Assembly: GCF_910592395.1 (NCBI RefSeq)
Contig: NC_088318.1
Location: 432,001 to 496,000, forward strand
Origin: Lineus longissimus
Taxonomy: Eukaryota; Nemertea; Pilidiophora; Heteronemertea; Lineidae
Direction: 5' to 3'
DNA length: 64,000 nt
The position numbers and the translations under genes are program-made. How positions within the stretch are numbered: position 1 is the first letter of the stretch; every line of letters starts with the position of its first letter. Positions 34,063-42,046 of this stretch are shown here, one piece after another. Under the pieces are notes generated by a model, which was not told where the DNA came from, did no database searches, and saw nothing but the letters and a program-made list of their open reading frames with translations.

Positions 34063-35571
34063 TTAGAAATGGCCGTAAAACTGCGTTTGCTTTCGATCAC
34101 GGCAGGAGCGTCGCAGAGGTTGAGGGTCAGTGGACGCGGATATGCATGGTTCATTTTGGGTCGAAGGCTCGGCTATTTCCAGAGGAATCTCGGGAACGGG
34201 CGGTGGCGGTGGCGTCTGTATTGGCTCTGGGAGTTCGGATAAGGCACGTTCCGTCGCAGGTACGCACACGGTCACGTCGGAGTCGTCGTCGTCATCGTCA
34301 TCTGTCGAGTACTTATAGTTTTTAGTGTCTAGAACTACCTGGCTTGGTACCCTATAACACTCAGTTTTCTTGACCCGGTAAGATGCATTTCGCAGTTGAG
34401 AACCAACAAGCTTTCTGATATTGCACCAATTGTTGTCTAGTGACGTCAAGATGTAACGATCACGAGATGCGGACTTGTTACGATCGGCGTAGAGGTACAC
34501 GATGTCGCCGACTTCCCAATCCTGTATTGAACCAGTGTCGGAGGTGCGCGTGTTCGGAGCTTTTGACTTTTCGCTATGTGGGTGATTGTCTTTGCGCTTA
34601 CTGTGTTGATTTCGGATCAAAGACTCGTCAGACATATTCAGCTGTCTGTTCGTGAACTGGTCACGTTGTAGCATCATTTCACGTGCGGAGAGGCCTCTTG
34701 AGCGGACGCGAGCATTTAGGGTTGCAGAGGCAATGGCTAGGGTCTTCGCGGAGATGCACCCACCTGTGGGGTCAGTTTTTAGCAACTCCAACTCTAATTC
34801 CTGGACAGCTTTTTCGGCTACCGGGTTTTTGTTGACGTTCTTTACTCTACCAACTTCGATCGCGATTTTGAGTTCTGATAGCTGTTTGTCCCTGACTAAA
34901 GCTTTGAAGCCTGGCGCCGGGTCAACGCGAATTACAGCGTTAGGACCATCTAAGGGTCTAATATCAACACATAGGCGGATGAGACCATCGCGGAGTGATT
35001 CATGGCGCTCATCTTCGATAAGGGTTGACGTAGTGTATGACGTCACACACTCTCTGAGGACAAGGATGAACTGCCTGTTGCGCCTGATCACATCTGCAGC
35101 GAATGATACACCGACGGTGTCTGGCGGATCACAAGTACTTTGTTCCGCAAACAAATGTGGGGTTTTCAAAAGCGATGCGCATTTGTGACAAGACTGAGCG
35201 ACCTTTTCAATGGACTTGTCGAGATCCAAGGTGAAGAAGTAGCGGTGGGTAACCGACTTCAGCTGATTGGTTGACGGATGGTCAAGCCTAACATGGAGAG
35301 CTGTCAGTAAGCCATCTAGTACCTGACGGGGAACGACTATTCGTTCACGCGTTGGGATGAGTGGTTCGTTCTGGGGTACAACCAAAAGACCGTCTTTTGC
35401 AATCGTCGCAGCGTTGAGGTAACGTTTCACGTCCTTACTGTTAGTTACCTTTTTGGAAGGGCGTGTACCTTGCTTCAGGTGCGCATGTGTGCGTCTTAAA
35501 TCTGCGCACTCAGACTGGATCGATAGCCATGTCGACCTGCTGGTAAACGGGAGCTTGTGAATGCCGGACAC
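34063..35571 (-). CDS. Retrotransposon integrase
   Basis: A 502-residue frame read from a GTG; the frame is also open a little upstream, as expected for the 3' part of a pol gene. The N-terminal zinc finger has H93, H98, C128 and C131 (HVRLDH...CHKC). The catalytic core has D160 (FAADV), D217 (RVDPAPGFK) and E253 (NPVAEKA), with 35 residues between D217 and E253, the classical DD35E spacing. The C-terminal part has an SH3-like basic stretch (GDIVYLYADRNKSASRDRY) and ends in an acidic and proline-rich tail. There is no chromodomain. The frame is intact and would be predicted active for strand transfer. It is the only pol function left in this copy. A 178-codon plus-strand frame over 34652-35188 is its antisense shadow. 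Confidence 0.9.
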   Translation of the reverse strand: MSGIHKLPFTSRSTWLSIQSECADLRRTHAHLKQGTRPSKKVTNSKDVKRYLNAATIAKDGLLVVPQNEPLIPTRERIVVPRQVLDGLLTALHVRLDHPSTNQLKSVTHRYFFTLDLDKSIEKVAQSCHKCASLLKTPHLFAEQSTCDPPDTVGVSFAADVIRRNRQFILVLRECVTSYTTSTLIEDERHESLRDGLIRLCVDIRPLDGPNAVIRVDPAPGFKALVRDKQLSELKIAIEVGRVKNVNKNPVAEKAVQELELELLKTDPTGGCISAKTLAIASATLNARVRSRGLSAREMMLQRDQFTNRQLNMSDESLIRNQHSKRKDNHPHSEKSKAPNTRTSDTGSIQDWEVGDIVYLYADRNKSASRDRYILTSLDNNWCNIRKLVGSQLRNASYRVKKTECYRVPSQVVLDTKNYKYSTDDDDDDDSDVTVCVPATERALSELPEPIQTPPPPPVPEIPLEIAEPSTQNEPCISASTDPQPLRRSCRDRKQTQFYGHF

Positions 35572-35585
35572 AATGTCGGATACGT

Positions 35586-37418
35586 TTACAGGTACGCGTC
35601 AAGACTCACTGTAGCGGAGTGTTTTGAAGAGTCAGACTTAGCCCGTATCAGGGGTGTCTTTGTGCATCGCGTCGGCGCAGGATCTGTTTCCGGCACGAAG
35701 ACGGGGCGAATCTGGCATATATGTTCGTTGCGTTTTAGGACAACGGGTTCGCTAGTAGTGTTAGGGATGCGGATTTTTCCTGCGATACTTGGTATCACGG
35801 CTGGACTAGGCCAAGTTTCTGTTGCGAGTCTGGCGTCTACCTTGGGTTCCAGAGCGAATTCCGAATCGGGGACCGGGGTGTCTATTTCAAGGAAGTCACC
35901 GGGCCAAATCGTGACAGATTGGTCTGGAGCGCGGATTACGCATGAGCGAATTGCATGACGACCAGATGGTTCGGGTAGTGAGCCGTAGATGTACTTGGAG
36001 CCGTCGCCAAGCCGGACCTCGCGTTTTGCAGGTCGGACGGAAACGTCATTATGTTCCATGAACGGGGTACCTGCAAGGATATCTACATCAAGGTTTTCAA
36101 TGACAAGACCTTCAAAAAATAATGGTTGATCGTCTCTGGTGAATGTCAGCCTAGTTTCCCCAATGACTTTCAAAGGGGATGACCCGTCAGCTTGGTGGGC
36201 AGACTGTGAGCTTTTACGGATGTCTACGCCAAGTCTTTTAGAAGCTGGCAAGCTGATGAGGTTCCCTGTTGCGCCAGTATCAATAGTGATGCGGGCGCCA
36301 TGGTGTTCATAGAAACAGTTTATGTAGGGTGACTGACGCACCTGGATTCTTTGGGCTGATGGGTTAAAGTCACAGCTACTCGGACCTTGAATGTCACTAC
36401 TGCAATCAAAACTGGACACCTGAGGTTCCTGAGTAGTTGTGTCATAATCGGCATTGTCATTGTCAATGATACTTAGTATCTGTCTTGCTCTAACCATGTA
36501 GCGGCGATCCTTTTCGGGGAGAAACTTGCACTCGCTTAGGAAGTGTTCCTGATCACTGCGACCCGCCTGTTTGCAAAGAGGACAAGACTTATCCCCTCTG
36601 CCGTCGAACTTTCTGCCTGATCTCCCTTGAGGGCGAAACGAATTGGTTTTAGGAACGGATTGGTGTGATGCTGCGGCACGCATCACTTTAGCACTTTCGT
36701 TCGTACGTATTTCGTCCAGTAGAGAATCGAGGGCTTGGGAGATCTCCGGTTTTAACGATGATAGGGTCCTCGATCTTAGCTCGGTCCCGTAACGTTGTTT
36801 AACGAGTTTGGGTAACTCCGGGTTGATGAGTCTGAGCCACGTAAAAACTACCATATTCTCGAGAGAAGGTGAGAGCTCTTCATCTTCGGTCATGACAGAC
36901 CCGTGGTGAGATAAGCCGTTCGCTTTTAGTAGATTGTCCTCGACGAAGGCCACGAGCCGTTGGTATAGGTCCTCTGGTCTTTCGTCAGGCCCTAGTTGAA
37001 AGTCGGCCAGATCAAGGAAATGGCCACCCGTTGTCTGGAATCCAAAGTGTAATCGGATAGTTTGCCAAATGAGATCGGTGGATGTGGAGTTCTTCACTAT
37101 AGTATTCCGGGAAATAATTGGACAGAAGTTCGCTATTTGACCAAACATTAGTTCTAACATGGACACCTTTTGTTGGGCAGTCCACCTGGATCCTTCAGGT
37201 ACGGTTGCTGGGTCATCCTTGAACCCGCGAACCGGTTCAGTCTTGGTTTTCTTGCTCCAAGTCATACCATCCACCAGAAATTGGGTAAAGTTTGCATCAA
37301 GGGATAGGGTGTACACTAAGTTCTGTTTCCAGTTCTCGAACGAACTTATCGTCTCGTTTTTGGTCAAGCACCACTGTTTCGGCGCGCGTTGCATGATGGA
37401 ATTGGAAATTCGGATCAC
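35586..37418 (-). CDS. Gag-protease polyprotein of the LTR element
   Basis: 610 residues, intact. Residues 1-250 are the capsid-like Gag region. A zinc knuckle-like motif follows: C279, C282, H292, C297 (CPLCKQAG...EHFLSEC), with a longer loop than the usual CCHC knuckle. The aspartic protease active site is D380-T-G in ITIDTGATGNLISL, and a second conserved block is DILAGTPFM. The frame closes at 35586 with no reverse transcriptase. The start is the first ATG after the primer site, about 130 bp from the 5' LTR. Gag would package element RNA and the protease would cut the polyprotein. I recall closely similar Gag proteins from molluscs and other marine invertebrates, but this needs a search. 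Confidence 0.9.
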   Translation of the reverse strand: MIRISNSIMQRAPKQWCLTKNETISSFENWKQNLVYTLSLDANFTQFLVDGMTWSKKTKTEPVRGFKDDPATVPEGSRWTAQQKVSMLELMFGQIANFCPIISRNTIVKNSTSTDLIWQTIRLHFGFQTTGGHFLDLADFQLGPDERPEDLYQRLVAFVEDNLLKANGLSHHGSVMTEDEELSPSLENMVVFTWLRLINPELPKLVKQRYGTELRSRTLSSLKPEISQALDSLLDEIRTNESAKVMRAAASHQSVPKTNSFRPQGRSGRKFDGRGDKSCPLCKQAGRSDQEHFLSECKFLPEKDRRYMVRARQILSIIDNDNADYDTTTQEPQVSSFDCSSDIQGPSSCDFNPSAQRIQVRQSPYINCFYEHHGARITIDTGATGNLISLPASKRLGVDIRKSSQSAHQADGSSPLKVIGETRLTFTRDDQPLFFEGLVIENLDVDILAGTPFMEHNDVSVRPAKREVRLGDGSKYIYGSLPEPSGRHAIRSCVIRAPDQSVTIWPGDFLEIDTPVPDSEFALEPKVDARLATETWPSPAVIPSIAGKIRIPNTTSEPVVLKRNEHICQIRPVFVPETDPAPTRCTKTPLIRAKSDSSKHSATVSLDAYL

Positions 37419-37524
37419 TTGATATGTACGAATCCGGTGAAGATACGGTGCACGTTAGCACTGTGCCGTGTTTTGCGATTGTCCTACCGCCGTTAGAGTA
37501 TCGTTCACTCGTAGGCACGGTTTT

Positions 37525-37550
37525 TGGGTTCGAAGGAACCGCTGCCACCA
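37525..37550 (-). other. Primer binding site, tRNA-Leu type
   Basis: Directly abutting the 5' LTR, the minus strand reads TGGTGGCAGCGGT (37538-37550), complementary to the 3' end (with CCA) of the animal tRNA-Leu AAG/TAG family. After three non-matching bases it continues TTCGAACCCA (37525-37534), the complement of that tRNA's T-arm. Confidence 0.75.
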
Positions 37551-37766
37551 CGCCAGTTAGGGTAGAACACAACGACAAAGCAACACCGATATCCAATCCA
37601 ACGCAACTTTAATGTGAGACAAAATAAGCACACGACCAACCAGTCGTAGGGCTGAACTTAGAGTGGCCTAACATACATACATGTACATGCATACACAAAT
37701 AGTATTAGGGCAATTACAACAATACATAAAAGGGTGTTATTAACAACAATACCACAATTACTGGCG
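37551..37766 (-). repeat. 5' LTR, 216 bp
   Basis: Identical to 33771-33986 over the full length. The offset between the two copies is exactly 3780 bp. The outer edge plus flank forms a palindrome (ATACCACAAT...ATTGTGGTAT). Confidence 0.95.
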
Positions 37767-37985
37767 TAGTATTGTGGTATAAAATGGTAGTACGATCTAT
37801 TTGTTTCCTTCTCGCAAGACTCGAGTCTTCTATTGCAGATAAATGTTTGCCAGTGGTAGGTGGCAGTATTGTTTTTGATGCCACTCAAATTGTTGTATCA
37901 AAACCGATGTGATTTTGATCTTCATCATAAAATCAGAGCAAATACCATTGACCATTAAACAAGTTTGATACATTTACTCTTCCAG
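37767..37985 (+). other. Flank upstream of second terminal exon
   Basis: Ends in a good acceptor (CATTTACTCTTCCAG). No apple-domain coding sequence is present, so the second terminal exon has no nearby partner of its own. Confidence 0.6.
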
Positions 37986-39047
37986 GAGAAAACTGTACTG
38001 AAGTTTAAGCATCACGGCACCCTGCCTTTCAACCCTCCTGTCTCTTCTGTATTAGCAAAAAATGAATACCTGGTTTATATCCATGATCATGACTCTGATG
38101 CTATTGTATTCATTTACAAATTCAAGGACAAATACTTTACTAAGTTAAAAGCCATCCTTGTTTACCAATTAGTAGAAGATGATTACTGGCCCCAGGATTA
38201 TCGGCTTGTTAGCAATTTGTCTGCCTTGTCAGTGGAATGCGAGACTCAAATACCTTTCTTCTGTGATATGAGGCTGTTTCTTTTGGATAGTGAACGAATC
38301 GGACCGCGAAATAAAGTCATACTTCAGTCGTTTGACACGATTACGGGCCAGTTAAGACCAATAAGTTTTCCGCGGGAACACCCTTGTTTTAGTACGGATT
38401 CGTTTCAGCAGCCAGCTATATATCGCGACAAAGCGGTGTTTATATGTAAAGATAAAGATGGTGTGTTCGATGTCCTCGTATCTAATATAACATGGCGCCA
38501 CGGACAGGGGATCGTTTCAGCTGGGAATTGGTTGGAAAAGGGCGTGCAAAAAATTATCACCGCATACATGTACATTACGAAAAATCGTGAGGTAATTATT
38601 GTGACTGTTCATCCTCATGGTGAACAGAATGACGTTATATCCATTAGTCACAAGTTCCCACCGAGGACGAACCACCCACAGCAGACGTTCAGAGTCCGGA
38701 TACAACATCCTAATGCCGTAACAGATTTTCACCGAAAGCAATCAACAATTTTGACAGTCAGCTTTAACAAATTCTGCAAGGCCATTCTTGTTCAGATGTT
38801 TAAACTTCTCTGTGCTCCATTGGAACCTTTGATAATCCAAAGGTTGTTTGGTAAAAGGATTAGAGTTGTAACAAGTTTTCATATTCATTGTTTGGAGAGT
38901 GAATTCAATGATGCAGACTCCATATACTTCCTTCTCATGCTCAGCAATGGGGATATATTTTCGCCAGTAGCTTCTGTTGAGCGAAGTGGCAAAGACAACA
39001 CAAGGAAAACATATAGGTATTCTGAATTCTTCACACAGGTTAAGTGA
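37986..39047 (+). CDS. Second homologous terminal exon of the apple-domain locus
   Basis: A phase-0 exon of 353 codons after acceptor TCTTCCAG. It begins EKTVLKFKHHG, against EKTVKKFKLRG in exon B at 32317. Shared landmarks run in the same order: the FKPP/FNPP motif, IVFI, LPRDHPC against FPREHPC, ITWRPGQGIVSSG against ITWRHGQGIVSAG, and a final tyrosine/phenylalanine-rich tail. It is longer by 17 residues and has diverged strongly. Lacking its own PAN/apple exon, it could be an alternative last exon spliced to the exon ending at 31648 (the phases match), or the remnant of a duplicated gene whose 5' part was lost. The domain is unrecognised. The frame is intact, so it has probably been under selection. 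Confidence 0.65.
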   Translation, partial: EKTVLKFKHHGTLPFNPPVSSVLAKNEYLVYIHDHDSDAIVFIYKFKDKYFTKLKAILVYQLVEDDYWPQDYRLVSNLSALSVECETQIPFFCDMRLFLLDSERIGPRNKVILQSFDTITGQLRPISFPREHPCFSTDSFQQPAIYRDKAVFICKDKDGVFDVLVSNITWRHGQGIVSAGNWLEKGVQKIITAYMYITKNREVIIVTVHPHGEQNDVISISHKFPPRTNHPQQTFRVRIQHPNAVTDFHRKQSTILTVSFNKFCKAILVQMFKLLCAPLEPLIIQRLFGKRIRVVTSFHIHCLESEFNDADSIYFLLMLSNGDIFSPVASVERSGKDNTRKTYRYSEFFTQVK

Positions 39048-40403
39048 GTCGTCTGAAGAGGTTTCGGCCGAAACGGCCATGGAATCGCAAAAGGAGCCAC
39101 GTTCACGTTTGTATAATTAGAGTTGAATATATTTTGGAATAACAGAAATGGGTTCTATCAACAAAGTGGTTAATTTCTTAAATGAAGGTTCTAGTGAGGC
39201 TATCATTGATAACAAACTACTTTCCATCATCATCATCATCATCATCATCAACAGCGACGTCATGGGCCTTCTGTGTCTTTGCCATTGATGTGTTGGTTTA
39301 AATTGTGTATCGTAATTGAGAAGTCTTAAAACCAAAATCCTGCATGACCCTTACAAGAAACTGAGACAGTTAAGAATCTTATACGACTCTTACCGAGATA
39401 ACCGAGATACCCTTCCTTGTGAGAGCGAGGATTTACACTTGATGCGCGCAGACTTTCACTCTTTCGTAGCTGACAGCTTCAGGAATCGCAAACTTTTTCG
39501 AACATTATTTGGCCTACATTGACCCCAAAAGGGCATAGTACTCAAATCTGAAGCGAGCTGTGCCAAATGTAGACACTCAAAGCTCACTTGCTACCCCAAA
39601 AGTCGACAGCACTTTAAGAGCTCTGAGAATTACCTCAAACCATGCATGTGAAAATGGCCAGTTCTCATTGAAGGAGGCTCGAACTACTCGACAACTGTTC
39701 CACACGGGTGCCTCTAAGTGGCACTGATATCGAACGAGCAGTTTCCAAGGAAGACACTCGTGGCAGTAGAATCTTCGTGAGATGTATGCTACTCAAGTAA
39801 TCGCCTATTTACCACAGGCAGCACGGCAGGCATTTTAGAAGAAGCCGAAATAAAGGGTGTCGCCACACTGAAAATAACGTTGAACATTTACGACGAAAGT
39901 GTCAAATGCAGCAAAGTGTTTTTAAAGAGAGGTTCTTTTCCTATGCTCGTTTGGCGATGATACAGCGATATTCCGGCACTCGGGAGTAACTTTACTGTGA
40001 GAGGGGTACCTGTTGCAACCTGATGATGACTTGGGGTCAGCATGCTGCCAGGAATCCCCGAAAACGATGTAAAGCTATTGCTGGCGGACTGAGAATCTCC
40101 AAAAATGCCGGGCTAATTAAATTTCAATATTCATTTTCAAGAATCAACACTTTTGAAAATAGGCCTACTCTTTCAGAAGGGCGAGCGGGCCGAAAAAAAT
40201 ATTACTTTTTTGAACTCTGAAACCTTAGGTGTTTATAGTTACCTAATTGATATTTAATTAGGGTCGATAAATAACATTTTAAGGGTCCAAGGTCTTACCA
40301 GAGTTGCTCATACAATATCAGGGGTGACCAATGTTTCATCCGATCAAACAGCTCTGGTTGAGTTACAAAGAAGGTGTAGTCATTCACGTGACACGATATC
40401 CTT
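39048..40403. other. Downstream intergenic region with ATC microsatellite
   Basis: (ATC)n runs at 39225-39250. The rest shows no exon or repeat I can support, and no AATAAA close to the stop at 39047. Confidence 0.6.
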
Positions 40404-40550
40404 TCATAAGTTCAAAATTCTGAAAAATTTTCAAAGTCAAAAAAGTTTTTGGACTGATGATATTGGTGATGTTGGTTCATTTTGAGCAGAAAAAAATGTT
40501 TCGCATTACCGGGGTGGTCGCCGACCGGGGTTCCACTGTATACTATGTCC
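40404..40550 (-). repeat. Dispersed repeat, copy B
   Basis: Reverse-complement match to the repeat at 7130-7310: shared blocks include TTTCTGCTCAAAATGAA, AAATTTTTCAGAATTTTGAA and GACCACCCCGGTAA. Copy B ends with GTGGAACCCCGGT, the counterpart of GTAGAACCCCGGT in copy A. The order of blocks differs partly between the copies, so the family is probably modular. Confidence 0.6.
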
Positions 40551-41923
40551 ATCAGGAGCGGGACAAGTAAATAAGATAGGTGTAGATCTGCCTTGTTACA
40601 TGTATCTGACATTTCGTATCATCTGACAATTGCTGGATAAAGCACACGTCAACAGATATTGCACAGATTCAGTTTAACGTAACAGTGTCTTTATAATCCA
40701 CAGCGGATTTATTCAATCACCTTGAATTTTTTTCTGCTATGTGACGTTTTATAAACAGAATGTCCCTTTTGGCTCTTGGCAGAACAGCATTATTTTGTGT
40801 AAAAGCTTTCAAAGAGAAAGAAACCCCATGATAATTGGCTGAAAACAATCCATAGGCAAGCAGTCGCTTTGATGAGAGCGACCATGTAAAATCGGGCGAA
40901 TAATGGAGTGCATCTCTGGGGTATCATCGATATAAACAAAGGGCGTCGGTAAAACAAAAAACTGAAACTGAGTCGAAAAGGCAAGTAAACGAACGGAGCC
41001 ACGTGACAGATTCCGATGCAGATCGGTGTGAAGAAAAACACGGAATTTGCGGTTATTACCATAATAGACTCGCCCGAATCTTTTCTCAAACCACATGCTG
41101 AGGGCTACACTCCTTACACCCCTCAATTTCACCAGTCACAAAAGGCCAGGCGGGTCTATTTACCTGGCGACCCATTCACTACGGAATATAGTCGTATTCA
41201 TTGGGCTCTGTGGTTTCTTGATGAACGACGCCCGAAACCAAGGAAGAATAGAAAATATCGCCGCTGGTGATTTGAGCGAAACAAATAATGGTTCTGTTCC
41301 TCTTTGCTGTATTTAATCATGAAGATTAATCAACCGGAAAGAAGATAAAGAATGCGATTACAGGCACATAATATATTTATGACGGGCTAAACGGGTGGAA
41401 GGTTCGTGGGGTGATCAGATGTTTTTGTTAGACAAGTTTGTGGTGATTGATAGAACATTCAACCGTTCAAGTGATCTCAGACGTTCTTAATTCAGAGGAC
41501 AACCCAGCTCCCGGGAGAGGATGATTTCTTTTCGATTCAACGGAATAATCATTTCTAAAATGATCAGTCGCTTTTATCCACGTGTTTACGCCGATATTCA
41601 AAAGTCTTCATCGTTCTGAAATTCACTCTATGTAGCACGCTTTCTCACGTCCATTCTGATATGCTTAAATGAACCAATAAAGCATCAGATGCCATTGGAT
41701 AATCACTGGTAACCGATATTCATCACATATACAAGCAACTATTCCAATCACACTCCTTTAAATGAGCGATGTGTATCCTGGAAGATCTTCTAACGTGACC
41801 ATCAGAGCTGGCCAGCATCATGACGACGACGGCATTTGCTTAAGCGAATGGAGAAGATTCGCAAAGAGATAAAAGAGATTCCTCATCCGAAGATGGAACT
41901 AGTCTAGAAAACGTACACAGCAC
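40551..41923. other. Intergenic, nothing recognised
   Basis: Short frames only; no supported feature. Confidence 0.5.
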
Positions 41924-42046
41924 ATTGGGTGATATGAATAAAGACTAGCAAATGCTTTTATCTAAAACTCCATGTACATTTACACTAGGCCTTCCTGTAC
42001 AAAACCGGAGTAAAAGCATTTACTAGTCTTTATTCATATCACCCAT
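41924..42046 (+). mobile_element. MITE, 123 bp, copy 1
   Basis: Inverted ends of about 34 bp (TTGGGTGATATGAATAAAGA at the left, its complement at the right) around a core containing TACACTAGGCCTTCCTGTAC. A near-identical copy in the same orientation lies at 63618-63741. It has no coding capacity. The target duplication is not clear. Confidence 0.85.

Larger units (their letters stand above)
33771..37766 (-). mobile_element. LTR retrotransposon, 3996 bp, lacking RT and RNase H
   Basis: Two 216-bp LTRs, identical at every position compared, bracket a tRNA-Leu-type primer site, a gag-protease frame, an integrase frame and a polypurine tract, in that order on the minus strand. Identical LTRs point to a recent insertion. 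Only 14 bp separate the gag-protease stop from the first codon listed for the integrase frame, so the RT/RNase H region that relatives carry there has been cleanly lost. The element needs reverse transcriptase in trans. The flanks carry TAG on both sides, at most a 3-bp target duplication. It lies between two homologous terminal exons of the apple-domain locus. Confidence 0.9.

Noticed and set aside
34652-35188. 178-codon plus frame
   Set aside because: Antisense shadow of the integrase gene, whose catalytic motifs are on the minus strand.
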